A stretch of 64,000 nucleotides of DNA from DASYQD01 sp963846495 (GTDB lineage Bacteria > Acidobacteriota > Thermoanaerobaculia > Multivoradales > JAIOJS01). Positions 55,875-64,000 of the stretch are shown here, one piece after another (position 1 is the stretch's first letter; the number at the start of each line of letters is the position of its first letter). A model generated the notes under the pieces. That model was not told the DNA's origin, did not search any database, and was given only the letters and a program-made list of their open reading frames with translations. Both the position numbers and the translations under genes were made by a program. The DNA lies in the NCBI GenBank assembly GCA_963846495.1, contig CAWJWP010000030.1, positions 1 to 64,000 of the forward strand. Reading direction: 5' to 3'.

Positions 55875-58558
55875 GCGGCGGCGCCGCGCTCTACCGCCGT
55901 CTGCTCCGCCTCTATCCGGCGCGCTTCCGCCAGGAGTGGCAGGAGGAGATGGCGCAGCTCGGCGAGCAGCTGCTCGCGCGCGCCCGCGCCGAGGCCGGTC
56001 TCGCCGGAGTGCTGCGGCTGTGGCCGCGGCTGCTCGCCGACCTCGCCTGCGGCGCTCTGGCCGAACGCCGGCACGAGAAGCGCTACCGCTCGACGCGCTC
56101 GCGCGTCGCCATCGAGAGGAGAACCACCCGCATGCTCGACGATCTCCGCAGCGACCTGCGCGGCGCCCTGCGCCTGCTTCGCCGCTCCCCCGCCCATGCG
56201 GTCGCCATCGTCCTCACCCTCGGGCTCGGCATCGGCGTCACCACCGCCATCTACTCGGTGGTGCGCGTGGTGCTGCTCGAGCCGCTGCCTTACGCCGACC
56301 CCGACCGGCTGGTGCTCCTCTCGGAGAGCAACCCGTCGCGGCAGTGGACCCAGGCGCAGGTGGCGCCGGCCAACTACTTCGACTGGGCGGAGCGCAGCCG
56401 TTCGTTCAGCGCCATGGCCGGCTTCAACGACTCCCTGACCCAGTCGATCGCCACCGGCGGCAGAAGCCCCGAGCGCGTGCGGGCGCTGAGCGTCGTCGGC
56501 GACCTCTTCGGCGTGCTCGGCGTACCGCCGGCGCAGGGGCGCTCGTTCCGCCCTGAAGAGACGTGGGAGGGTGGTCCGCGCGTCACGGTGGTCTCGCACG
56601 CCTACTGGCAGCGCCAGCTCGGCGGCGCCGCCGATGCGGTGGGACGCGCGGTGACGCTCAACGGCCGTCCCTACGAGGTGGTGGGCATCATGCCGGAGGG
56701 CTTCACCTTCTTCTCCGAGGACGTCGACCTCTGGACGCCGTTCGCCTTCGACCCCGCCGACCGCACCGCCACCTGGTTCCGTCGCGCCCACATCTTCCGC
56801 GCCGTGGCGCGGCTCGCTCCCGGCGTCACCCAGGCGCAGGCCGACGCCGAGATGAAGCGGCTGGCACGCCAGCTCGAGCGCGAATATCCCGAGACCAACA
56901 CCGAGATGGGCGCCGGCGCCTCGCCGCTCGCCGACTACCTCGTCGGCAACGCGCGCCGACCGCTCACCCTGCTCTTCGCCGGTGCCGGCCTGGTGCTGCT
57001 CATCGCCATCGCCAACGTGGCGCACCTGCAGCTGGCGCGGCTCAGCGCCCAGCTGCGCGACAACGTCGTGCGCGGCTGCCTGGGAGCGTCGCGCTGGCGT
57101 CTGGTGCGGCGCAGCCTGGTCGAGAGCCTCACGCTGTCGGCGCTGGGCGCCGCGCTCGGCGGCCTCCTCGCCTGGCGCCTGGTGCCGGTGCTCGTCACCC
57201 TCGGCAAGGCGTTCCTGCCGCGGCCGAGCGAGGTGCGCGTCGACCTCGCCGCGCTCGCCTTCGCCGCCGCTCTCGGCGTGCTCACCGCGCTGCTCTCCGG
57301 GGCAGCCGCGGCGCGGCGCGGCGCGCGGCCGGACCTCGAGCGCGCGCTGCGCGAGGGTGGTCGAGCGGAGGCGGGCAGCCGCGCTCGCCTGCGTCAGCGG
57401 CTGGTCGCCGCCGAGGTCGCGCTGGCGGTGATGGTCGTCGCGGCGGCGGTGCTGCTGGTGCGCACGCTGGTCGCCCTCGGCAACGTCCCTCCCGGCTTCG
57501 AGCCGCGCGGCGTCACCACCGCGACGCTGGCGTTGCCGGCGCTGAGCTATCCGGACGCGCCGGCCTTCGCGACCTTCTCCAGGCGGCTGCTCGCCGGTGT
57601 CCGCGCGCTTCCCGGCGTCGAGTCGGCCGGCTTCGTGCGCGCGCTGCCGCTCACCGCCTCCCACTGGAGCAGCGACATGGCGGTGGAGGGGCGTGGACCC
57701 GACGACTTCGGCGTCGACGTCATCCACCGCGAGGCGAGCCCCGGCTACTTCGAGACGCTGCGTGTGCCGCTGCTCGCCGGCCGCCTCTTCCGCGACGGCG
57801 ACGACGCCGAGGCGCCGCGCGTGGTGGTGATCAACAAGACCCTCGCCGACCGCTACTTCCGCGGCGGTGACCCGATCGGCCAGCGGCTCTGCTTCGACCG
57901 CCATCCCGACGCCGACTCCACCTGGCGGACCATCGTCGGGGTGGTGGGAGACGAGCGCCAGGACGGCCTCGGCCGCGCCGTGCTGCCGGAGATCTTCGCC
58001 CCGCTGATGCAGGACCGCACCGGGCGCTTCTCGGTGGTCGTGCGCAGCAGCCTGCCCCCGCAACGGCTGGTGCCGGAGCTGCGCGAAGTGCTGCGAGGGA
58101 TCGACCCGCAGCTGCCGCTCTTCGACGTGCGCACCCTCGACGAGGTGGCCGCCATCTCGGTGGCGCGCGAGCGCTTCCTGCTCGCGCTCTTCGGCACCTT
58201 CGCGGCGCTGTCGCTCCTCCTCGCTGCCCTCGGCGTCTACGGCGTCACCAGCGAGGCGACGGCGCAGCGCCGCCGCGAGATCGCCGTGCGGCTGGCGGTG
58301 GGCGCGCGCACCGACCAGCTCGTGCGCCGCACCGTCGGCCGCGAGATGACGGCAGTCGCAATCGGCCTGATTGCCGGCCTAGCCGGCGCTTTCGGCCTCG
58401 GCCGCGCCATGGCAGGTCTGCTCTTCGGCGTCGGCGGGCACGACCCGTTGACCCTCACCGGGGCGCCGGCGGTGATGCTGACCGTGGCCCTCGTCGCCGC
58501 TTGGCTACCGGCCCGGCGCACGGCGCGCATCGCGCCGGCCGAGGTGCTGCGCGAGTGA
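55871..58558 (+). CDS. ADOP-family ABC transporter permease (MacB-like)
   Basis: An 895-residue member of the acidobacterial duplicated orphan permease family (FtsX/MacB-type permease, no adjacent ATPase). TTG at 55871 was chosen because it has a perfect AGGAGG 5 bp upstream and overlaps the PadR stop; the predicted N-terminal ~80 residues (LYRRLLRLYPARFRQEW) are the characteristic ADOP leader. Then come a first transmembrane helix (VAIVLTLGLGIGVTTAIYSV), a MacB periplasmic domain (VAPANYFDWAERSRSF), three helices (from about residue 360), a second periplasmic half and three terminal helices ending RIAPAEVLRE. Substrate unknown. Confidence 0.93.
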   Translation: MSGGAALYRRLLRLYPARFRQEWQEEMAQLGEQLLARARAEAGLAGVLRLWPRLLADLACGALAERRHEKRYRSTRSRVAIERRTTRMLDDLRSDLRGALRLLRRSPAHAVAIVLTLGLGIGVTTAIYSVVRVVLLEPLPYADPDRLVLLSESNPSRQWTQAQVAPANYFDWAERSRSFSAMAGFNDSLTQSIATGGRSPERVRALSVVGDLFGVLGVPPAQGRSFRPEETWEGGPRVTVVSHAYWQRQLGGAADAVGRAVTLNGRPYEVVGIMPEGFTFFSEDVDLWTPFAFDPADRTATWFRRAHIFRAVARLAPGVTQAQADAEMKRLARQLEREYPETNTEMGAGASPLADYLVGNARRPLTLLFAGAGLVLLIAIANVAHLQLARLSAQLRDNVVRGCLGASRWRLVRRSLVESLTLSALGAALGGLLAWRLVPVLVTLGKAFLPRPSEVRVDLAALAFAAALGVLTALLSGAAAARRGARPDLERALREGGRAEAGSRARLRQRLVAAEVALAVMVVAAAVLLVRTLVALGNVPPGFEPRGVTTATLALPALSYPDAPAFATFSRRLLAGVRALPGVESAGFVRALPLTASHWSSDMAVEGRGPDDFGVDVIHREASPGYFETLRVPLLAGRLFRDGDDAEAPRVVVINKTLADRYFRGGDPIGQRLCFDRHPDADSTWRTIVGVVGDERQDGLGRAVLPEIFAPLMQDRTGRFSVVVRSSLPPQRLVPELREVLRGIDPQLPLFDVRTLDEVAAISVARERFLLALFGTFAALSLLLAALGVYGVTSEATAQRRREIAVRLAVGARTDQLVRRTVGREMTAVAIGLIAGLAGAFGLGRAMAGLLFGVGGHDPLTLTGAPAVMLTVALVAAWLPARRTARIAPAEVLRE

Positions 58559-58616
58559 GCCGGGCTCTCGCTCAGGTAATGGCGCGCGCGCCTCGAGCTG
58601 CGGTCCAACGCCGGCC

Positions 58617-61199
58617 TCAGGGCGAGTAGCCGGGGATCGTGCGCGCCGACGTGCCGCGGCGCGTCACTTTCACCTCCACCTTGCGGTATCCCTTCTCGCT
58701 CGCCGGCCGTGTCGGTATGTAGCCAATCAGGTACTGGCTGCGCAGCTCCGCCTCGATGCGCTGGTAGACGCCGGCGAGCTCGGCTGCGTCGTTGATGACG
58801 AACGAGCGGCCCCCGGTCACCTCCGCCAGCCGCTGCAGCTTGCTGCGCGCCGCCATGTCGAGCGCTTCGGTCTGCAAGCCGACGGTGTAGATCACCACTG
58901 CGCTGTCGCGGGCGTAGGCGAGCGTCTCGTCGAAGGTGAGTAGGCTGTCGGTGTCGGCGCCGTCGGAGAGCACCACCAGCGCGCGCCGGCCGGGCGCGCC
59001 GCGGAAGTAGTAGAGGCTGAACACCAGCGCGTCGTTGAGCGACGTCCAGCCGTCGGCGCGCAGCCGTCCGAGCGCCTGCGCCGCGGCGGCGGCGTCGTGC
59101 GTGCGCGGCATCACCAGCATCGGCCGGTCGGCGAAGGCCACCGCGAAGCAGCGGTCCCTCGGCCCCACCAGGCTCTGCAGGAAGTCCGCCGCCGCGCGCT
59201 GCGCCTGGCCGAGGTCTTCCTGCATCGAGCCCGAGACGTCGAGCGTCACGCCGACGACGAGCGGCAGGTCCTCGACCAGCTCGGCGCGCTCGAGCTGCTG
59301 CGGCCGGCCGTCCTCGCGCACCTCGAAGTCGCGCACGCCGAGGCCGCGCACGAGGTTGCCGTCGGCGTCGGTGACCGTGGTGTAGAGCTCGACCAGCGAC
59401 ACGTCGACCTCCGCCATCGCGTCGGGCGCGCTCAAGATGCGGACGTCCTCGGCGCGGCTGCCGTCGTCGAGCTCGACGCTGGCGGTGAGGTACGACAGGT
59501 CCCCCGGCGGCACGTCGATCCTCGCCTCCCACGGCGGGCTGGTGAGGCGCGCCTGCGGCTCCTCGTTGACCCGCAGCTCGACGGCGACGACCTTGCGCTC
59601 GTCCGGCACCACCACCTCCAGCTTCGCCAGCGTCTTGCCGACGACGCGCGAGCGCGCGGCGGGCGCGAGGATGCTCACCTCGAGCTGGCCGCGCAGCTGA
59701 TTCAGCACGACCTCGTCGGCGGCTACCAACTTGCCGGCATCGTCGTAGCCTTCGGCGCGCAGCAGCTGCTCGCGCGGGACGCGCGGCAGCCGCACCTGCA
59801 CCGACCAGGGCGGCGCGTTGCGCGCCAGCTGCTCTTTGCCGTCGAGGAGGAAGGCGACCTTGCGGATCCGCTCGCCCCTCACCACCGCCTGCGCCAGCAC
59901 GCTGTCGAAGACGACGTCGCGCGGCGGCACCACGAGCACCAGCCCGTTCTCGCCGCCGTTGGCGTCGAGCTGGGCATCGAGGGCTTCGCCGCTGGTGCCG
60001 TTGGCGTCGATGGGCGTGACGTCGCCGGGCGGCGCCGGCTTCGGCGTGTTGGGCACTTCGATAGCGGCGGCGACGATTGCTTGCGCGCCACTCACCTCGT
60101 CGCGCACGCGCAGGCGCACGATGTAGGAACCCGGCCGCAGCGACCGCGGCACGGCGAGCACGATCGGCGCCGATCCGCTCTCCGCCGCGGTCGGCGGCGG
60201 CAGGGTGAAGCGCATGCGGAAAGTGTCGAAGAGATCGCCGCCGCTCTCGACCACGCCTTCGACGCCGACGCGCAGCTCGCTGCGCTCGACGCCGTGCTCG
60301 TTCCTCTCGAAGGCGGGCTGCAGCGGCGTATCGGGCGGGAGCCGGATGAGCAGCCGCGTTTCCATCCGTTGGCCGACACGGCGCGGATAGGAGACCGCGA
60401 GCGGGTCGACCGGCAGCAGCTCGACGGGCCGCACAGGCTCGGCGGCGGCGGCACGCGCCCACGCCGCGAGGTCCGCGGGGGCCGCGAGCAGCGCGCGCCA
60501 GCGGGCGAGGTCCGGCCGCTGCGGCAGATCGAGGCCGAGCCCGTCGACGCCGGTGGCGGCGTCGACAGCGGGTGCCGCCTTGCACAGGCGCCGATCGATG
60601 CGCTCGCCCTGGATGCGTCCCGCCAGCTCTTCCCACTCCTCCAGCCATCCGGCCATCTCGTGCGTGTAGAGCGCGCTCTTGCCGTCGATGCGCTGCCACA
60701 TCCGGAAGGCGGGTTGCCGCGCCGGCTGGTAGAGCACCAGCCGATCGCGGCCATAGGTCCAGATCTCGATCGGCTGGAAAGCGACGTCGCAATCGACGAG
60801 CTGGCGCGCCGCGGGCGGGCCATTGAGAAAGAGCAGCCGCGCCCGCACGTCGGCGGTGGTGAGGCTGGTGCCGAGCATCAGCGCGCGACGGCGGCGCACG
60901 CCTTCGAGCAGCTCGTTCTGCGCCGTCGCCGGGTCGGGATCGGCGAGCAGCGATTCCATCGCGTCGGCGCGCTCGGCGCTCGGCATCGCCCGCAGCTCCT
61001 CGCGCCGCACCGCGTCGACGAGCCACGACACGCCGTCGTCGAAGAGCGCGTCGAACGCGGGGAGCGGCAGATCCGCGGTCACCGCCGCGGCGGGACGACC
61101 GACCGGCGGCGGCGCTGCCGTCGTCGCGGCGCGCGCGTCACCAGTCATGGACGCAAAGAGGCCACAGGCGAGGACAAAAAGGCCTGCTTTGGGCAACAT
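58617..61199 (-). CDS. Exported GWxTD-type/VWFA-related acidobacterial protein
   Basis: An 860-residue exported protein. ATG at 61199 begins a signal peptide (LPKAGLFVLACGLFAS); longer frames upstream have no support. Residues about 85-160 resemble the GWxTD domain (ADVRARLLFLNGPP, PIEIWTYGRDRLVLYQ). A middle beta-rich region follows, then from about residue 645 a von Willebrand A domain of the acidobacterial type, with the MIDAS motif DVSGSM at 654-659, SDGADTDS and an ending RSQYLIGYIPT. Role unknown; extracellular binding or assembly is inferred. Confidence 0.88.
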   Translation of the reverse strand: MLPKAGLFVLACGLFASMTGDARAATTAAPPPVGRPAAAVTADLPLPAFDALFDDGVSWLVDAVRREELRAMPSAERADAMESLLADPDPATAQNELLEGVRRRRALMLGTSLTTADVRARLLFLNGPPAARQLVDCDVAFQPIEIWTYGRDRLVLYQPARQPAFRMWQRIDGKSALYTHEMAGWLEEWEELAGRIQGERIDRRLCKAAPAVDAATGVDGLGLDLPQRPDLARWRALLAAPADLAAWARAAAAEPVRPVELLPVDPLAVSYPRRVGQRMETRLLIRLPPDTPLQPAFERNEHGVERSELRVGVEGVVESGGDLFDTFRMRFTLPPPTAAESGSAPIVLAVPRSLRPGSYIVRLRVRDEVSGAQAIVAAAIEVPNTPKPAPPGDVTPIDANGTSGEALDAQLDANGGENGLVLVVPPRDVVFDSVLAQAVVRGERIRKVAFLLDGKEQLARNAPPWSVQVRLPRVPREQLLRAEGYDDAGKLVAADEVVLNQLRGQLEVSILAPAARSRVVGKTLAKLEVVVPDERKVVAVELRVNEEPQARLTSPPWEARIDVPPGDLSYLTASVELDDGSRAEDVRILSAPDAMAEVDVSLVELYTTVTDADGNLVRGLGVRDFEVREDGRPQQLERAELVEDLPLVVGVTLDVSGSMQEDLGQAQRAAADFLQSLVGPRDRCFAVAFADRPMLVMPRTHDAAAAAQALGRLRADGWTSLNDALVFSLYYFRGAPGRRALVVLSDGADTDSLLTFDETLAYARDSAVVIYTVGLQTEALDMAARSKLQRLAEVTGGRSFVINDAAELAGVYQRIEAELRSQYLIGYIPTRPASEKGYRKVEVKVTRRGTSARTIPGYSP

Positions 61200-61391
61200 G
61201 CGCCGCGGAGTGGCAACAGCCGTGCCCAGCAAGCTGCGGACGCCTGACCGCCCCGCCGCTCGGTGCTCGCGAGTGCGGCGCAAGGGGTTCCATCGTTGGG
61301 TAGCCGAACGTCCGCAGCGATCGTCCAAATCACGACAACCCTTTTCTGCTGAGTATTTTGCGCCTAGAGGCAATGGCGGGCTTGAGGTAAC

Positions 61392-61607
61392 ATGCAACTC
61401 ATGCCCGTGGCCGCTTCCGTCCAGGAACGCTTCCGAGCGGTCCTCGACCTCTACGACACCAGCGTCGAGATCATGCGGCTGAACCTTCGCCGCCGCCTGC
61501 CGCACGCCACCGAGGAAGAGATCACGACCGCGTTGCGGCGATGGCTTGCCAAGGCTGACGAGCGCGAGCCCACGCCATGGACGATCCGCAAGCCGACCGG
61601 CCGGTGA
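61392..61607 (+). CDS. Small antitoxin-like protein (Rv0078B-type)
   Basis: 71 residues. The pattern RFRAVLDLYDTSVEIMRLNL, then RLPHATEEEITTALRRWL, resembles the short helical partners of nucleotidyltransferase toxins annotated as Rv0078B-related antitoxins. GAGGTAAC precedes the ATG at 61392; an alternative ATG is at 61401. Its 3' end overlaps the nucleotidyltransferase gene by 31 bp in another frame, as is usual for coupled toxin-antitoxin genes. Confidence 0.7.
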   Translation: MQLMPVAASVQERFRAVLDLYDTSVEIMRLNLRRRLPHATEEEITTALRRWLAKADEREPTPWTIRKPTGR

Positions 61608-62194
61608 GCCGCCTCGGCAGGGCGCTGGCGCGAGCTCGCACTGAGCTCGACCAGCTCGGCGTCGACTGGGCGATCATCGGCGGTCTCGCACTGGCGGTGC
61701 GAGCGGAACCGCGACAGACGCGCGACGTCGACGTCGCCGTCGCCGTTGCCGATGATCGGCAGGCAGAGACGATCGTCCGCAAGTTGAGCGAGCGTGGCTT
61801 CCGCTTCGCCGAAGAAGGCGTCTTGGAGCAGACGGCGCGGAGCCGGCTCGCGACGGTGCGCCTCTATGACCCTGACAGCGTGCATGAGGATCCGGTGGCA
61901 GTGGATCTCTTCTTTTCGTCCTCGTGCGTCGAGGCCGAGCTCGTCGCGGCGGCGGAGCGGCTGGAGGTGCTGCCTGGACTGACGCTTCCGGTGGCTACGA
62001 CCGGATTCCTCATCGCGCTGAAGGTCCTCGCGGGACGGCTTCAAGACCTAGCCGACCTCGACAATCTTCTTCGCGTCGCCGCAGACGCAGACGTTGCCGA
62101 AGCGCAACGCGTGATCGCGCTCATCACCGAGCGCGGTTGCCACCGTGACCGCGACCTGCGCGCCGTTCTCGCGGAACGACTGAAGGCATCGTAA
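61577..62194 (+). CDS. Nucleotidyltransferase-fold protein, probable toxin partner
   Basis: A 205-residue protein with the minimal nucleotidyltransferase motif WAIIGGLALAVRAEP then RDVDVAVAV (GG and DxD metal ligands) and a distal acidic residue in VAVDLFFSSS. It resembles AbiEii/Rv0078A-like enzymes that add nucleotides to RNA or protein. The active-site residues look intact. The upstream overlapping small gene is its likely antitoxin. The exact activity is unknown; ATG at 61577 is the first start after the motif-free region. Confidence 0.78.
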   Translation: MDDPQADRPVSRLGRALARARTELDQLGVDWAIIGGLALAVRAEPRQTRDVDVAVAVADDRQAETIVRKLSERGFRFAEEGVLEQTARSRLATVRLYDPDSVHEDPVAVDLFFSSSCVEAELVAAAERLEVLPGLTLPVATTGFLIALKVLAGRLQDLADLDNLLRVAADADVAEAQRVIALITERGCHRDRDLRAVLAERLKAS

Positions 62195-62318
62195 GCAGTC
62201 GCGTGCCGCGCCGCGGCGCTGTGCGCTATCGCACAGTCCGGTGCCGAGATCGCGGCGGCCCCGGTTTCCTTCGCACGCCCTCCTGGCTCCAACTGCATGA
62301 CGAAGGAGGGTCGTGGTC

Positions 62319-63074
62319 ATGTTCGAGCACACTTTGGCGAAGCGGAAGGGTAGCCGGCGTCGGGGTTGGATGCTGGCGTTGGCGGTCGTGGTGCACGGGG
62401 TTGCCTTGACGACGGTGGTGCTGGCGAGCGCGTGGAGCGTCGGCGAGGTGGCGCCGCCGATGGAGACCGAGATCTTCACGCCGCCGATGGACGTCACTCA
62501 TATCGTCTTCGAAGAGCCGCGCAAGGAGCCGGCGGCCCCGCCGCCACCCGTGGAGCCGCCGCCGCCGGCGCCGCCCGTCGAGCGCGCTCCCGTCGTCGAG
62601 CAGCCGGCGCCGCCCGTCGAGCAGCCGACGACGATCACGGACACCGTGCCGACCGACGCCACGGGGCCCGAGGTCGAGCCGACGACGAACACGGGCGGCG
62701 ATACGCCTTCGACCTCGCCGAACACCGGCGGCGGCGGCACCGATCCCAACGCTCCGGCTTGGGGCACGGGCGGCGACGGCGACGTGCCGGTGGCGCTCGA
62801 CGCGCGGATGACGCGGCCGGAGACGATCTTCCGCGTCCAGCCGCGCTACACCGAGAGCGCGCGCAAGGCGGGGCGGCAGGGCATCGTCGTGCTGCGGGCG
62901 ACGATCGACCGCACCGGCGCCGTCACCGACGTGCGCCTCGTCAAGCCGCTCGGCATGGGCCTCGACGAGTCGGCGATCACCGCCGTGCGGCAGTGGCGCT
63001 TCACGCCGGCGTCCATGAACGGGCGGCCGGTGCCGGTGTTCTTCCAGCTGACGGTGACCTTCAGCATCCGCTGA
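62319..63074 (+). CDS. TonB-family energy transducer
   Basis: A 251-residue inner-membrane protein. One transmembrane helix at about residues 17-37 (GWMLALAVVVHGVALTTVVL), a Pro-rich linker (EPAAPPPPVEPPPPAPP), a Gly/Thr spacer, and a C-terminal TonB domain (RVQPRYTESARKAGRQGIVV, WRFTPASMNGRPVPVF). ATG at 62319 fits the AAGGAGGG at 62303-62310 better than the in-frame GTG at 62313. No exbB/exbD or TonB-dependent receptor is in the window. Its transcript ends in the stem-loop and terminator at 63105-63177. Confidence 0.92.
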   Translation: MFEHTLAKRKGSRRRGWMLALAVVVHGVALTTVVLASAWSVGEVAPPMETEIFTPPMDVTHIVFEEPRKEPAAPPPPVEPPPPAPPVERAPVVEQPAPPVEQPTTITDTVPTDATGPEVEPTTNTGGDTPSTSPNTGGGGTDPNAPAWGTGGDGDVPVALDARMTRPETIFRVQPRYTESARKAGRQGIVVLRATIDRTGAVTDVRLVKPLGMGLDESAITAVRQWRFTPASMNGRPVPVFFQLTVTFSIR

Positions 63075-63104
63075 GCGTGCAAACAAACGACGGGGCCTCT
63101 ACGT

Positions 63105-63150
63105 AGGAAGAGGTGAGACAAGAGGACGATCTCCACTCTCCCTCTTCCTA
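63105..63150 (+). other. Stem-loop between tonB-family gene and its terminator
   Basis: TAGGAAGAGG pairs with CCTCTTCCTA to give a perfect 10-bp stem around a ~26-nt loop, 31 bp after the stop codon and directly before the terminator. Part of a bipartite 3' end, or a small RNA; nothing more can be said. Confidence 0.5.
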
Positions 63151-63177
63151 CCCCGCCGCCCCAGGCGGGGTTTTTTT
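63151..63177 (+). terminator. Rho-independent terminator after the TonB-family gene
   Basis: Stem CCCCGCC / GGCGGGG followed by seven T residues, the best terminator in the window. Confidence 0.9.
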
Positions 63178-63269
63178 CGGCCCCATCAACGAAGCAGCCG
63201 TCGCCGCCGGCGATCGACATCGGCGGCGATGTCGTCTCCGCGAGCTTTCGCGGCCGCGGACTGACAGCC

Positions 63270-64000
63270 TCAGTTGGGCGATGGCGCCGGCGCCGGCTCG
63301 CCGAACGGCGCACGCTGGCCACCTGGCGGCGGCCGGCGGCCACCGCCGAATGCGCCGCCGCGGCCGCCAAAGGGACGGTCGCGTTGCCAGCGCGGATCGA
63401 GCGGACGGCCCTGGCCCGGCGGCGGCCCCATGCCGGCGACAGCGCGCGGGCCGAGGCGGGCGAGGAACTTCAGGTAGCGCTGCTCGGCCTCGCCGTCGAG
63501 GATCTCGCGCGCCTGGAGCACGTGCTCGACGAAGGCGCGCTCGAGGGCGCCCTGAAGGCGCGCCGAGGCGTCGACGAGCGCGTGCAGCCGCTCGGTATTC
63601 GGCTGCGGCGCGGTGAGCTCGCCGCGCAGGCCCTGACGCACCGTCTCGAGCTGGATGCGCCGCGTCTTCGTCTCGGCGAGGAAGCGCCGCTGCAGCTCGA
63701 CGAAGCGCGGGCGGTCGCGCTCGGGCACGCCGAGGCGCCGAGCGAGCTCCTCGAGGCGAGCCGGCGATGGGCCGCCGCCGCGCAGGCCGGCGCCGGGACC
63801 AACGGGACCGGAGCCGTCCGGGCCCGGCCCATCAGCGTAGTGTCCGGCCGGCGGGCCGAGGTCGAACGCTTCCTCGAGCGGGACGAGCGGCTCTTCGGCG
63901 CGCGCCTCGCGCGGAGGTTGCGGGCGTTGCTGCCGCGGAGGTGCAGCGCCGATCGGCGACGCGACTTCCACCGGCGGAGGCGCCACCTCGTTGACCGGCG
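63270..64000 (-). CDS. Spy/CpxP-like periplasmic metal-sensor protein, 5'-partial
   Basis: The last ~240 residues of a protein whose start lies beyond the window end. A Pro/Ala-rich segment is followed by a long helical region (LEELARRLGVPERDRPRF, VELQRRFLAETKTRRIQLE, HVLQAREILDGEAEQRYLKF) of the Metal_resist / Spy-CpxP type, then a Gly/Pro/Arg-rich tail. Such proteins act as periplasmic chaperones or metal sensors in sigma-factor (zinc-responsive CnrX-like) systems. The membrane anchor is not visible. Confidence 0.7.
   Translation of the reverse strand, partial: PVNEVAPPPVEVASPIGAAPPRQQRPQPPREARAEEPLVPLEEAFDLGPPAGHYADGPGPDGSGPVGPGAGLRGGGPSPARLEELARRLGVPERDRPRFVELQRRFLAETKTRRIQLETVRQGLRGELTAPQPNTERLHALVDASARLQGALERAFVEHVLQAREILDGEAEQRYLKFLARLGPRAVAGMGPPPGQGRPLDPRWQRDRPFGGRGGAFGGGRRPPPGGQRAPFGEPAPAPSPN

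Overview
The window is GC-rich bacterial chromosome that most likely comes from an Acidobacteriota member, perhaps class Thermoanaerobaculia (inference). The evidence is a PadR regulator translationally coupled to an 'acidobacterial duplicated orphan permease' (ADOP), a GWxTD/VWFA-type Acidobacterial secreted protein, a beta-helix protein ending in two copies of an FWFF/NVEL-type C-terminal domain, very large secreted proteases with DUF11 arrays, and a DUF4388 protein. No rRNA or tRNA gene, phage gene or CRISPR array is visible.

Layout. 1-7.0 kb: a peptide-binding lipoprotein (5' end outside the window), an MFS transporter, a GT39-like membrane glycosyltransferase and a beta-helix surface protein. 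7.0-14.1 kb: mostly minus-strand housekeeping genes (RluA pseudouridine synthase, a membrane phosphodiesterase, IspA, an RsbV/RsbW-like partner-switching pair, a CPBP protease, UspA), interrupted by two inverted ~197-bp repeats and a 168-bp palindromic MITE-like element. 14.2-25.2 kb: two giant exported proteases, S8 subtilisin and M36 fungalysin, behind near-identical promoters. 25.3-31.8 kb: acyl-CoA dehydrogenase (GcdH-like), GlpX, Dcd, a DUF4388 protein and AceK. 35-48 kb: Mpg-type glycosylase, sugar epimerase, GlmU-like hexapeptide protein, a SpoIIE phosphatase, DacB, Cca, an alpha/beta hydrolase, an M1 aminopeptidase and a serine hydrolase. 53-64 kb: a nuclease-helicase fusion, PadR-ADOP, the VWA protein, a small toxin-antitoxin-like pair, TonB and a partial metal-sensor-like protein.

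Two stretches of visibly lower GC carry STAND-type NTPases and look like acquired defence or conflict modules. 31.95-35.13 kb is a DUF4062-STAND-TPR gene whose middle is riddled with frame changes. 47.95-52.78 kb is an intact two-gene operon in which an LCAT-like lipase is followed 5 bp later by a transglutaminase-like/P-loop NTPase/helical-repeat protein. This operon is my best candidate for an undescribed system.

Several plus-strand genes (binding protein, aceK, STAND, cca, hydrolase, serine hydrolase, helicase) are broken by apparent one-base indels, nearly all extra bases, with well-conserved protein on both sides. No minus-strand gene shows this. Whether these are sequence errors or real decay cannot be settled from the sequence alone.
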